Shown here piece after piece: positions 23,471 through 35,679 of a stretch of DNA of 64,000 nt (the stretch's first letter is position 1; each line of letters begins with the position of its first letter). Source of the DNA: Amyelois transitella (Eukaryota; Arthropoda; Insecta; Lepidoptera; Pyralidae); contig NC_083515.1 of the NCBI RefSeq assembly GCF_032362555.1, positions 3,197,001-3,261,000 of the forward strand, in the 5' to 3' direction. The notes beneath the pieces were generated by a model. That model worked only from the letters and a program-made list of their open reading frames with translations, did no database searches and was not told the DNA's origin. Position numbers and translations under genes: made by a program.

Positions 23471-24639
23471 TATATTATATATTTCATCAATACTAAAATG
23501 TAAGTGTGTTCGTTTGTCCGTCTTTCACGTCAAAACTTCTGAACCGATCAGTATATAATGTTGGAGTATTAAGAAGATTTGATCTTAAACAGCTGAACAT
23601 TAATCCATTAATCAATCAACAATACATAGATAAATATTATAGGTTAGTAGATCACTTATGTCGAAATAAATATAGCTAACAAAAACAGTATTTTTAAAAA
23701 CTAGCCAGTCGCAAAAATAAATGCAGAGCAGACATTCATAAAGAGGCTTTTGAGGCGAAGGTCGAGAATACAGGAAACGTGTGTGAGGCAGTGACGTCAC
23801 TTCCACAGTATATGATGGAGGCCGACTAAAACGAGGTTTAAATTAGTCGAGTAAAGAAAAATATGGTATAGTATGGTGTTTAAGGGTTATAATAACCTAA
23901 ATTTTATGTACCTATTTAGTTAAAAATGGCATTATATGGCACATTCATTTGACTAATAACTCCAAAACTGCAGCAACAACATACATATAGACGTGATTAA
24001 ATGTATGTACATGAGTAAAAAATGTTGTATCATTCCGTGAATAGTGAATTCGTCATCAATCATCAAGTGTCAAAATCATATAAAATTTTTATCTTCTATT
24101 AATGTCGGCTAAAAATATTATTTAAACAAAACAAAGACTTCGTGGATACGAACATAAACATTAAAATCGGGTATGTTTTATTGTAAATTTTATGACCGAA
24201 GATACCACGGCAACACGGCTCAACACAAAATAAAACTAGCACAGAAATTAGCTCAAATTCTATAAAATCGTCAGTAGTTTATAATTTATTTATTTATAAT
24301 TTTTATATAAAAAAATAAATTTTAATTTTGTGGCGCTGCGATCCCAATTTTTGGACCTTTACTACATAGGTATTTTTGTATGATTAAATAAATAAAGTAT
24401 AAATCGATTTGATTATAACGTCGTCTCTGTACACATATAACGTCTTAAGAGTTAGACAGAGCTAAAAGTCACAAAGAACTTCTCTTTAGTTTCAGTTCTG
24501 TTCTTCCTTTTTCCTTGATGTACATAAATATAAATAAATAAAAAGAAGAAGACCATGTCACGTCACAGCTGGATAGCTTAGTGAAAGAACTGAAATTCAG
24601 AGTTAGTGAAAATTTTAAGTTTATAATTCTTTCCATTGA
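23471..24639. other. Intergenic with a Helitron head fragment and a short tail remnant
   Basis: 23475-23565 is a partial Helitron-like head. At about 23983-24015 an ACATACATATAGACGTGATT string is a bare remnant of a SINE 3' tail. The rest is AT-rich and unassigned. Confidence 0.45.
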
Positions 24640-24806
24640 TTGACTTTATAATCTGCACGGAAAGAGAAGTTTCCGTCACTACCAGGCTAGCATGGCAACA
24701 ACACTAGACGATGTCGGCTTATTCCCTTTGTCGCTTTTCACGACATCCACGGGAAAGAGAGGGAGTGGTCCTATTTAAAAGTGCCGGAAACCACACGGGT
24801 CTGTCG
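24640..24806 (-). repeat. Main SINE family copy, tail side lost
   Basis: Carries CGCTTTTCACGACATCCACG, GGAAAGAGAGGGAGTGGTCC and the head complement GTGCCGGAAACCACACGG. The inner half has been replaced by a variant (AATCTGCACGGAAAGAGAAG) that also occurs at 7300 and 35225, so it represents a subfamily. Confidence 0.8.
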
Positions 24807-25084
24807 TCTCTTTAATTTGTAGCGCCACGGCCCAACCGTGATAAGATCGATACCGCTAGCCGGCTACACAATTTGCATCCGATTTTGTACAAAATTCGCC
24901 TCTGACGGTCATAGGGCCACATAAATTTAAAGGCCCTAATGCATGCGGAATCTCTTTCCTTATATTTTATGTACACGTATGGGATTTTACTAATAAATTG
25001 CTTGGTTTGTAATTTGTTTGAAATAATTAATAGCATAAAATATAATTGGACATGTAGGATATAAATTTAGTTAGAGCTATTATG

Positions 25085-25205
25085 CATGACTTTTGCAGTT
25101 TGGTCCTCGGTCCTTTTTCTCGTGGATGTCGTAAGAGGCGACGTAGTACTTTTAGCTAGTGGAACACCATGAAATCTGGGCTAAGTTAATGCGGGGTATC
25201 AGGAT
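25085..25205 (+). repeat. Main SINE family, decayed head fragment
   Basis: TTTTTCTCGTGGATGTCGTA followed by AGAGGCGACGTAGTACTT matches the SINE head-side body in sense orientation. The rest has diverged. Confidence 0.5.
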
Positions 25206-25274
25206 ACAACAGCTGTTCACGCCATCTGCCGAAATATGACTAACATTTTCACATAGAAGTCGCGTGTTAATCAT

Positions 25275-25500
25275 ATCTACTTCTTCCTCCTGGCCATTTT
25301 TCGCTTTCATCCTCACAGGACCCCGATGGGTCCTAGATTAGGTGGGGCAGGTTCTTAAGCGAAGCGGCTCTCATCTGACCTCTCGCGGAGGAACCAAAGC
25401 CGTATAGAGTCATGGTTAATGCAGTTGCTTGAATGTGCAAGTTTCCTCACGATGTTAGACCATAAGAGCATCATTTCCTAATCAAACTAATGTACATGTT
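25275..25500 (-). repeat. tRNA-derived SINE, head truncated
   Basis: TTCTTCCTCCTGGCC at the tail, GGTGGGGCAGGTTCTTAAGC, CTCATCTGACCTCTCG, CATGGTTAATGCAG, TTGAATGTGCAAG and AATCAAACTAATGTACATG follow the order of the full copy at 21171-21539. The tRNA-like head is missing. Confidence 0.75.
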
Positions 25501-27903
25501 AGCCATGTGTCTCTGATTAAATAATCAAAATAACATATAACCAATCTCGTTGATTCACTACTATAAAAAACGATGAAGGTACACAAGTCAATTCACATGT
25601 AGAAAGCATCGGCAGCTGAACAGGCCTGGTTCAACGCGCTCCAAGTTTATCGGCGTTCATAAAACCGTAAATAGATCGAATGCAGTAAAACGAGGCAAAT
25701 GCTGCACCCGCCACAGAACTGAGCAAAATAATGGCGATACAGAAGTCTGTACCATTTGCTTTTGTATGCAAAATTGCGATACAGAAAAATATAAGTAATG
25801 CCACAAAAGAAAATCTCGACTGGCACCAGCACTGGACTGGAAATCAGCACCTTAATTCTGTTCTGCGCGACGATTTTTGGATTTCACCAAACTTCGGTAA
25901 GACTATGGTACAGTAAGATAAAAATAAGACTAAAATTATCGAGTTTGACAACAAAATATGTATTTCAGTACGAGTATTTCAGTGCGACTCAGTAAAATTA
26001 AAGCCTTGGCATACAAAAGATAGAAATGAAGATTTTTCACTTAACTCCAACGACAACCACGTCTGAACGCTTTCAATTGCATACATTCAAAAAGATGATT
26101 TCAACTTTGTTATTCTTCTACTATCTTTATAATTTGCAGCGCCGGTTTGTTTCCAATTTCACTGCATTGCGATCGATAAAATTCCTTTGATAAAGGTGGG
26201 ATACGGTACAAATTCGACGACTTATTTCTATCAGTGATTTCTAACAGAGAAACACGTGTTAAGGAAATAAGTCAACAAATACCAGATATAAAACACCTTG
26301 CTATGGATATAAGAATACAGGTAGTATAGAAATAATTTCCGGTATTTAAGATACAATGTAGGTGAGCGTGAGAATGAAAAATATTATAGGTAGGCTAAAT
26401 TTTCTAGATTATTTATTTAAACATTCCCTTCGTCAGGTCGACAGTTTCTTAGATGTTTCGAAGACGCGATTTTTTATAAAGGTATATGATTTTGTAGTAG
26501 TATTTGAATTTATCGCGAATCTTCATCCACCTGGCGTTTTTCGCAGTATCTTATTTATACATATTTTCTAAGCGATGAAGATATAATATATATCTTTTTT
26601 TTTAAATTACCTAACCTCATTTCACCTAACATCCAAAGCTTCAAAATCTTCAATTGAAACTAACTATTAATCTCTTGTGGATCAACTGCCATCCCAAAAT
26701 CTGTTTATCCGCTAATGCAGCTTCCGTATCCGTACCAATCCCGACCCCAAATGAGCTTACAATATTCCAAAGTTCAACCAACGCCATATCAAGAGTGCTC
26801 CTTATAAATGGATCACGTTACTTGATTAAGCGGCACGCATCCCTTCCCCTTATCACCCCTGGGAATATTTAAATGGGCCTTGAATATATCACACGGCGCT
26901 CTGGAGGTAAACGGCCAAGTAGACTCGTTTACCTGCTCTTTGGATTGAGAATATAAATGATGTTATCTTCATTAACGCACAAAGCTTCTGTTGGGAGAAT
27001 TCGAGCAATCAACGGATCGCGCGTTTTATAGGGGTCGGTTATATGTTGGATGAAAACTGTAAACTAGTTTTCATACCAACGTATTACTTACTTGGTGTTG
27101 GTATTGACATCCAGAAGTACTTTACGGGATAAAATTATGTTGGGTAATCATTATTTTATCCCATTCCCGTATTATATATATAGATAATTAACCTTTTTAA
27201 ATTTTAAATATTGTTTTTTTAATTTGAGTCTGTATTGTTCTGAGATGAAATTGTATAACTAAATCCACTAATCAAATATTAAACAAAATTGCAATTCTTA
27301 AAGTTTGGTTTGAATTCTAAACTAATTTCTGACTACCATCTGTAAAATCATTTGCTACTTCTATTCATCATACTTCTTCTTCATCATATTTGGTTTTTTT
27401 AATTTCCTCGTCATCATTCTCCTCACTGTTGCTGATGAATCCTGGTCTGTAAAGACGCCTCAAGTCTATATTCCGCAAACTGGCAAGGGATCATCGTTAC
27501 ATGACAAGAGCATCAATTTTATTCACGATGATGTCCGTCTTCACATTTATGCTGATCGCTAATACATATCATATCGATAAATGCGAAAGAGTTCATCTAT
27601 TTGTGTAACTATCGACAACAGATATATTCCCGTCACATGCGAACTGGAGCGACAATTTGTGACAGACGCGCGATTTCAATCAACATGAGAATCACGCACA
27701 ACGACACCGCAACTACTGCTAATGTAACGTATTGAAAATCAACATTCAATACGATGGCGCAGCTATTTTTAATACTACTCATTGATTCTGATTTATGATC
27801 CATTGAAATTGATGACTGCGTAATAACTAATAGGTCTACCGCAGAATTGTATACACATTCATATACATATCACGTTGTTGTTAACAATTCCGAAAGATAG
27901 AGC
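25501..27903. other. Intergenic, no gene recognised
   Basis: Several short overlapping ORFs at 25,650-26,000 and 26,360-26,880 have no recognisable content. 27,395-27,560 has the look of a decayed retroelement (ATGACAAGAGCATC) but cannot be assigned. A small hairpin (CGTATTG...CAATACG) lies near 27,728. Confidence 0.35.
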
Positions 27904-28520
27904 TTCACTACATAGTATAAAACAAAGTCGCCCATTTTGTCTGTAGTCCCTTCGTATGCATAAAACTTTAAAACTACGCAACGGATTTTGATGCGGTTTT
28001 CACTAATAGAAAGAGTATTTTCTCCGACAGGTTTTTATATATAATTGAAATACATTGAAACTATATTAGCTGAGTTATAGCGATTTATGTCCAAGAAGTC
28101 AGAAAAAAAATCTAATTGAAGATTGCATTTGTGCGTGCGCCGCTTATACCGTTGGATACAAGTAAGAACAATGTATAGCAAAAACATTGGTCTTTATTAG
28201 TTCTACAAAAAAGTCCGCGATGACATATATCCAGCTTTTTTATTTAAGTCACAAAAACTACTTTTCTGTATTAAAAAAACATTTAATTCGTTGGGTGATG
28301 TTTAACTGGTGATATAACCAATAATACATATATCCTTATCAAAATAAGTAAGTTCATCATCATGAGCATTTAATTTAGATTATTTTTGCAGTTTACAGTG
28401 TGTTATTTAGACATATAGTTTAGGAGATATCACGATATTAGTATTGCGGCACGGTACGGGCCGGCCGCGGCGGCGGGGGCAGCGTCCCTATAAATAGCGC
28501 GTCGGCGGCAGCGGCTCCCC

Positions 28521-28638
28521 CCCTTTAAAGGCTGTTAGGAGGAGCGTCAAGCCCTCGCCTAAAAACGTCCCGCTGTAATAGTAAATGCCCCTCAGGCAAA
28601 CTATGTTCTCATAGTCAAAAAAAAAAAAAAAAAAATTA
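28521..28638 (+). mobile_element. Nested poly(A) retroposon with 12-bp target-site duplication
   Basis: A 118-base insert ends in 19 A residues (28617-28635) plus TTA. The 12-mer CAGCGGCTCCCC occurs at 28509-28520 and 28639-28650, immediately outside, which marks reverse-transcriptase-mediated insertion into the Helitron core. Before the tail there is a small stem-loop (ACTATG-TTCT-CATAGT, about 28600-28615). The source RNA is not recognised: either the 3' end of a poly(A) LINE or a small RNA. Confidence 0.85.
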
Positions 28639-29056
28639 CAGCGGCTCCCCATTAGCACTTTGAAATTGGAAGCGATCGGACGCGTTTATTTATCGCAGCT
28701 CTTTGAGAAAAATAAAACGTGCTTTTCAGCGCGACCACAATAATTGTATGATAATAGTAGGTATTGTATTCTAAGGTTAGTATTAAATCGCACTTATTAG
28801 TAAGATTAGTTTTTTAAAATATAAAACAGTAATTTATGGATTGATATTTTCTATTAAGATTTTGGTTAAAATTTAAAGTTAGGTCAATTTAATATTAGGG
28901 AAATAATTAAAAAAAAAATCGTAATTTAAGGTAAGATAATAGGATAGGTATCTTTCTTTTGTTTCTAAGTACATATTTAGATATTTTTTTACTGAGGCAC
29001 ATGCGAATAATATGGGAGTTAGTGTCATAATGTGTGTGTAATAATTAAATATAGTC

Positions 29057-29200
29057 ATGCCTAGAAGACGTGGACGTTCTAACATAGGTCGTAGTACAGT
29101 GAATGCCAGAAGAACACGTTCAGCAAGAGATGAAGAATCGTTAACGGAACGTGAGGAAAGCCTCAGTCAGGCTCGGGATAGAGAAGTTATTGTGAATTGA
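29057..29200 (+). CDS. Short Helitron-type N-terminal ORF (47 aa)
   Basis: ATG to TGA, 47 residues, very basic, starting MPRRRGRSNIGRSTVNARR and continuing with E/R-rich sequence (ERE, SQARDRE). Insect Helitron replicases commonly open with MPRRR and an RR/ER-rich region, so this looks like the very start of a Helitron protein left after internal deletion. Nothing catalytic is present. Whether it is translated cannot be told. Confidence 0.55.
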   Translation: MPRRRGRSNIGRSTVNARRTRSARDEESLTEREESLSQARDREVIVN

Positions 29201-29287
29201 AAATTAGTATCCAATATGTGTTGGTGCGTTGACTGTATTTGTCGAAGTAGCGGGATACACGCAAACGAAGTTGCGCGGGTCAGCTAG

Positions 29288-32199
29288 TTAGCCATAATAA
29301 GAATAATAAAGGCCAAGGATTTGCTTTATCAATAGTTTTGATTTACTTCAACAATCTACGCGGTAAAAGAAACCGCTGTCTCACACTGTTTTTCTGCGTC
29401 TATCTGTTTTTTTTTGCTATGTTTTCTTTTCGACATCCACGGAAGGAAATGAAGTTGATGAATGGAGTGGTCCTAATCTTTAGGACCGTAAAAAAACTAT
29501 TATTATTCGAACTGCCACCAGATTTGCCGATAAAAGTAATTGACTATCAACGACAGCAACAACAGATAGGTTGATATTCTCCATCTCGGTAGTTTGTCTC
29601 TTTCAGTTGTTGACAGAAGCTGATAATGAGGCAATTCATCAGTGTGATGATCTAGATGTACTTTCTCTTGCTTCTGAAGGCATGAGCCTTTGTTGAAAGT
29701 TATCGGAGTGCATCCAGATATACTGAAGTACGATTAGTTTGGTTTACTTAAATAAATAATAAATCAATAGGTACAGCTGTAACTTCAGTTTTTGATGAAT
29801 GAATTTTTATTAACATTCAATTTTTATAAACAAGTAGCTTTCGTTGTACTCGTAGGTATACCTAGTCTAGAATGTTTATGAATCATAGATGAAAAACTTG
29901 GCAGATCAAGTCGGGTAATTAACAGTAATTTAGTTATTCCCAGGTCGTAGTTATTAGTACGGAAAGATAAGTATTTACTCTGTCAATAAACAATCATAAA
30001 TTTTAAGATATTACACTAGCCAAGCAGAGAGTTCATTATGAGCGATCTGTGGCCAGGCACGCGTAAAGTGTTTTTGCGACCGTAAATCCTGCCTAAGATC
30101 CTTGTCTTGAGCCAAGGTCTGCAAACTCATTCACAAGATCAAGTGGCAAAAAACTGGAGCAATGAACTAGGAGTCACGTAGGCTGCTCATCAGCTCGCGG
30201 CGCACGTAGTATCGTCTAAACTACCGCTCATTGTCAATATTGGAGAGATGTTCCGAACCACTGGTAAAATCAGTAGAGACATTATCGGATATTAGACGTA
30301 TGATTGTAAGAAATTGTTTCGCTTAATGAATAACAAATATATGGATATACAAAGTAAACCTGAGCTAACGTAAAGAACCAAGCAACTGCTACAGAACCAA
30401 CTTAAAACTTAGTTAATTAAAATTCTTTAAGAACGACGAAGAAGACGAGTTTTAAAGTTTCATGAGATTTCGTGATCTCAAATTGTTTGGGAAGCTACAC
30501 GATTATTGCAAACAAAATGCGGCTTCACAAATTAATTGTCATCAGAATGTTATAAGCACATTCGATTCAAATCATATAATCTTATTTACCACGAGATTTT
30601 GCGGTTAACTGTTATTGTACACATAAATTAACAGAAGTGAATAGTTATGAAGTCGAGACCCTCATCTGTCTGAGTGATGGTTGTTGATTGAACGAAGTAC
30701 ACAGCGGAGTGCAAGGCTACAGAGTGCATCGTCGATAACCAAGATGAAAGCGTCTGTTTATTTGATTTTCTACCGCACCATGCAAGCATTTTAACTAAGC
30801 TGCGGACAATAACCCCACCGCACCATTCTATCATTCTTCCAGGTCGTAAAACTGCCGTAAGTTTCTCATTCCCATTTCACTATACAACGGCGATTTACTT
30901 GAAAAATTAAGAAGAAATTGATGCCTCTGTGAGTAAGTAAATGCGACACGAATCGCCAAGTACTCTGAATTTATCTTCTGTCGAGCATGTTATTAAAACA
31001 AATAGATATACTGCGATGTGTCTGTCGCAATAATTAAACAATAAATCTTGAAGAAACTGCCTCGTGGGCCTCCCAGCGTGTCACATGCTCCATGCCAAGG
31101 AAATGTTAGAGGCAGAGATTATAAAAGATTACATACTTTCGGGATTATGGTTGGGGTGGGTGGTGCGACACTTATCAGGTAACTTTATCTATGCCATTAA
31201 CCTCGGCTTGACCGAGATATTTTTGTTGAGAAATTTTAACATTCTTACGTGATTGATGAACAAATCCACTAAGATAACACGGAAGCAAAAGTTATTGTTA
31301 ATAATATATTTTTTATAATAGACCTTACAATATAAAAATCTCTATGTCATTAATTATTAATTCCACTACTAATATGTTAAAAAGCAATTAGGCTCTACCT
31401 ATTAAGTAGGTAACTACAAAGTAACAGTATAATATTCAGTTGCTTCTTAATTAGGACTGAAATTACAGCTATCATATTCTGATTTGGTCTAAGTTAAGTA
31501 TGCTTCGTATGAATTGGCCTCGAGGAGAGTACTGCCGGTTTTATAATCAGACGCCTTGGTGACGACCGGCGGCCATCAAACATTGTCGGATTACGTTTAT
31601 AGATCATTTATGTCGGATCATCCTCGATTTCAATCAATTGTTCTCTTTGGTTGGGGGTATTTTTATAGAAAATGGCTTTCTTTTCTCTTTGACTTTTGAA
31701 TCTCTCTAGACAAATTTTAAATGTTATTCATTACAGTCTGTACAAAAGCTATGTAGTGTTACAACAATTTATGCGCTTGTAAATATAGTATTCAACGCGT
31801 TATTGTCCCCCTTTTAAAAGAGCTCTACATGACCCCAAGTACACTCTTATTATTAAATTTGCAAATGTTGCCAAAGTTAAGAGAGGGCTATCAGTGTTAT
31901 CGTTTTAAGAGCCTCAAACAGTGATCTCTCTGAGTAAATAGTCGTTATCTTTCACAGCCGAGCGACTGTTTTCTTAAATCTTATCTCTATGTTAGTAGGC
32001 AAGCGATCTGGTCATGCAGCAAATTCATGCAAAATGCTCCACATTCTCAATTCACATTTTGATATATGTTCCTCACCGTTAATTTTTCTCATACTGGCCC
32101 TAGACCTTCACTGCACGGCCAAAATCCTGTGCTTGTACGCGGCAACAACAAAACACATACACAGACGAAACACTCTCATTTATTCATCAAAGCACACTT
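29288..32199. other. Intergenic; one SINE fragment at 29,429-29,500
   Basis: 29,429-29,500 holds CGACATCCACGG and GAATGGAGTGGTCC, a minus-strand SINE head piece. The remainder is AT-rich with only short ORFs; none shows recognisable protein content. Confidence 0.4.
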
Positions 32200-34150
32200 G
32201 TTAACCGTCGGCGAAACGGAACGTGGCGCCTCGCCGATAAATCACAATACTGCCAACACAGAATTTGATTTGATAAGAATGAAAACACAGTAAATTGTTG
32301 ATCACAAAGCGATCTACACCCACGCAACCATGTTGCGACGCGCGTCAACGCCGCGTGACTGCAGGCGTGTCGCCGGCTGACACTTTGGCGCTAGTGTAGC
32401 GGCAAGAAATGGAACTAACAGATTTGTTCAAATTGTAATCTAGATGGCGCTGTACTTAATTCGTAGTCGTGTTTTGGTTTTCATGCGAATTTATTGGAAT
32501 CTACTTCCTACTTATGGTGTAAACAAATGCGGAATATTTAATTGATACAACGAACTTTTAAATAGCTGAAATAAAATTTTCTAAATTGTAGTATAATAAA
32601 ATTCACCAGTTGATTTAACTCCTTATAATGTAACATTTAGTAATAGTTTTGTATTACCACTTACCTTTTATCTTAATTGACCTGTCGTTCCAAAAGCTTG
32701 CTTTGCTGTATTCACTAATTGAAAAAAACTTACTAAACCTAGAAAATCACATCACTCCGAAACTCCAAGCTTGCAATTTTCCGAGCACATAAAAAAATAC
32801 ACGATCCAATTCAGTTCATTGAGGACGAAAATCCGCATTGAGGCGAACGCCGGCAGGCTCGATCCACAAAATCACTGAAAGAACACCGTTTTATGTAAAT
32901 CGGTAAGGTTATTGGGTTTTCCACAACACACGGCAATAATAAAAGCGCGATTTGAACACGGTTCCCCATGAATACCGACCGATAACACTATCCATCACCC
33001 CATTATCCTACGCGGCTTGAAGTTAGCAGCGAACGGGCACGTCAAAATATACCATAAATAACATTGTACGTACGGGGGTGGCGCCCTGCCCTCGCCCCCT
33101 TCGGTCGCGAGCGGCGAAAACAGACACCGTTCGATTTATATTTGATATTCCAAATGTTTTAAAATATGACTTACTTACTCTTGAAATGTATAACGACCGA
33201 CTTTGGCGTGGCTTAACTTACGACTATACAATAGGGAGACGGCCAGTGAGAGACAGTCATATGAACTCGCGTAACAATACACTAAATCTCCTTCAACCCT
33301 CACTGCCTACGCCCGCCTTCACAACTTTCCCGTGACATCCCTGAGAACGCTCTTACGGCGTAAAGCCAATTAACTTAAACTTTAATGACATTTTTCCATT
33401 AAAAAGTAAGGGCTTCCCCTAGAAGGGTAACTTCCTCTTTGTCGCCAATATAAGAGGCTCTTGTAAATTACCATTAGTCACTCTATTAATATTTGATTAA
33501 AAAGTTGAATTTCATCGCGGTTTTATATATTCGCTTTTCAGCAAGTGAAACGTCAACTTGCATACAACAACCATTAGTTATCCGAAGGAAAAATGCGCTG
33601 AAAAGCAAAACCGACAAAGGATCCTTTTTAGGGACCGGGATAAGACGCGAGGCGAAGAAAAAGGAGAGCGACAATTTTTCCGGTTCATATCTTTCTGTAC
33701 ATTTCATTACTTCCGCTATGTATGGACGCGGCTCGGGCGAAGCCGGGCGCGTTCGGGACGCCTCGGTATTCTTCGGGAAACTCCGTAGGACTAATCGATA
33801 CCCGTCAGGCATGCTACGGACGTGCTACGTCGCCGCGTAACTGCTCTACTACGAGACTACAACTTTGTAGCTTACGCTACGATTATTACGCAGACGAATT
33901 GAAAAGTTGTCGAACTTGACTCTACGAGTGGGGTTACCCCGCCGCTAGCAAAAGTCGTGTTGCACGTTTAATTGCTTCTGTACTTAGCTCATGTCGCGCC
34001 AAAGATGAGAGTAAATAGATTTGGTTTAACCACAGAGTGGATCGGGAAACGCAATCACGTCTTGTTTGTTTTCAGCGCGAACAGTTTTCAATTGAATTGT
34101 CGGCGACATAGGACGACGCAACCATACAAAACAATTGGGGCGATGAAACG
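32200..34150. other. GC-richer non-coding block, possible regulatory region
   Basis: Clearly richer in GC and CpG than its surroundings, especially 32,310-32,400, 33,060-33,120 and 33,640-33,960. Contains TTTGGCGCTAGTGTAGCGG (near 32,387) and TAGATGGCGCTGTAC (near 32,443), which resemble CTCF-type cores (AGATGGCGC). Several overlapping ORFs of 60-115 codons occur on both strands at 33,480-33,840, but none has recognisable content or splice support. It could be the promoter or 5' leader of a gene outside the window, or decayed repeat. Confidence 0.3.
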
Positions 34151-34364
34151 GCTTTTGCAAAACATTATGCTCTACAAATGAGGTAAAATGAAATGGGTGA
34201 TATGACTAGGTAACTATTGAAATTATTAAAACGAAAACAACTATGTTGTCATCGAAGTGTCATGGAAAGTTACTTTTTTTGATTTAATTTGACTTAAGTT
34301 CAACAGTATTTGACTAAATTAAAAAAAAAAACTTATTTCTAAATTAGTTAAAGTAAGGTTGCAT

Positions 34365-34640
34365 GAAGTAAAGGAGCACTTTTCTTCTCTTGACCCATAA
34401 ATGTCGTAGAAGGCGACTAAGGATATACGCACATTAATAGCGATAGTAAAGCTTGCATGCTTCTTTTCTCCAGTGTATTGTAAGTGTAAATCAAACGAAA
34501 GGCTTATAAACTTAGAGTGTTACTCGTAAGCAATGGGCGTGCAACCTGTCAGTATTTGAATCTCAATTCCCTCATTGAGTTTTTTCGAGACTTTCCACTC
34601 TGTCTATCCCGTGTGTGGAATAAAGATGTGATGTAGTATG
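34365..34640 (+). repeat. Main SINE family copy, diverged
   Basis: ACCCATAAATGTCGTAGAAG, GCGACTAAGGATATACGC, GCAACCTGTCAGTATTTGAA and CTGTCTATCCCGTG follow the SINE order in sense orientation, ending in GATGTGATGTAGTATG, a worn tail. An unrelated insertion of about 60 bases sits in the middle. Confidence 0.7.
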
Positions 34641-34707
34641 TGTCTAAGTGTATATAAGTCTAAATAACTCGCAAAAAAAATTTTACTCATTACTCTAATC
34701 ATAGGGA

Positions 34708-35352
34708 AAATTTTCATACATGCATAAAATCACGTCAATATCTCTTACGGGGTAGACACAGCCAGAGTCAAAAGTCTTGAAAAGACTGAAAGGCCACGTT
34801 CAGCTGTATGGCCCAATGATGGAATGAAGATTCCAATAATGACAGCCAAGGTCTTATTTGAATCTTAATACCATCATTGTATGCTTGTTCACTGCTGCTA
34901 AGGAGAATACCAAGTTTATTAGCCAATCCCTTGATTGACCATTACAATTTGCACAGAAAACGAAGCATCTGGCACACACGTTCTTTTTCTATTACTTGCC
35001 AGACCAGAATGGAAATTTGCAATAATTAAGACGCAAAATTAACTTCATTCTCTTAGCACGGACAACTAACTGTCGGTGGACAACCACTTTATTTTCAAGA
35101 CTGTTGAGCCACGGTCAGCTGATAGAATTAAAATTCAATTACAGGATGCTTTTGCTGTCCTTTCGCCTAAAATAAGAATCCCTAGTTTTCTTGGGAACGC
35201 CTTTCCCTTAATTGTCTTTAAAAATCTGCGTAGGAAGAGAAGAAAAGAAACAGCAAGAAACAGCTGACACACACATTCATCGCCTTTTACGACATTCATG
35301 GGAAAGAGATGGAGTGGTCCTATTCTAAAGAGCTGGGAACAACGCGACACGC
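34708..35352 (-). repeat. Two or three merged main-SINE copies
   Basis: 34,708-34,872 is a tail-side copy (ATACATGCATAAAATCACG, AAAAGTCTTGAAAAGACTG). 34,873-34,985 has the body with the GCACAGAAAACGAAGC variant, and 35,100-35,352 is another body ending at the head (CGCCTTTTACGACATTCATG, GGAAAGAGATGGAGTGGTCC). Orientation is the same throughout, so this looks like serial insertion. Confidence 0.7.
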
Positions 35353-35394
35353 ATACACTAGGCATTTGAACTTTGAAAAGCTAAGTTTTTTATC

Positions 35395-35521
35395 AAATAA
35401 ACTTGATAAATACTCATCTACTGGACCAGTTTTAATGAAATTTGGCACAAAGATAAACTAGATCTTCAGAAATATAGGAAACAGCATACCCGCAGATGTG
35501 AAGCCACGGGCATAATTCTAG
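35395..35521 (+). repeat. Decayed Helitron-like 3' half
   Basis: GGACCAGTTTTAATGAAATT, TGGCACAAAGATAAACTAG and the terminal GAAGCCACGGGCATAATTCTAG follow the Helitron core-to-end order with many substitutions. Confidence 0.55.
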
Positions 35522-35679
35522 AAAAAGAATGTTTTTGCGACTATTCTATTTATTTTTATATAGCATCTAACTTAAATATAATAATAATGAGAAACTAACA
35601 AAAAAATTAGCAACGTTTCAGAAAAAAAAAATCGATTTGTGTAAAAATTCTTACACATCCAATTCATGATCTTGTTCAA

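Larger units (their letters stand above)
27904..29287 (+). mobile_element. Helitron-like element with GC-rich TATA-containing core and a small ORF
   Basis: The 5' part reads CTACATAGTATAAAACAAAG, then ACTACGCAACGGATTTTGAT, a head known from insect Helitrons. The 3' end reads GCGCGGGTCAGCTAG, with a small hairpin (CGCAA, 6-base loop, TTGCG at 29260-29275) 12 bases before the end, as expected for Helitrons. The core at 28440-28520 is extremely GC-rich and includes CCCTATAAATAGCGCG, a plausible promoter. A 47-codon ORF lies at 29057-29200 and a retroposon is nested at 28521-28638. No replicase/helicase region is present, so the element is non-autonomous. The 5' limit is approximate. Confidence 0.8.

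Noticed and set aside
28480-28500. TATAAATA as a host gene promoter
   Set aside because: It lies inside the Helitron-like element, and no host exon follows. It is better read as element sequence.
33486-33840. Overlapping 115-, 108- and 76-codon ORFs as genes
   Set aside because: Several frames on both strands are open at once because the block is GC-richer. None has motif content, and no splice partners are visible.
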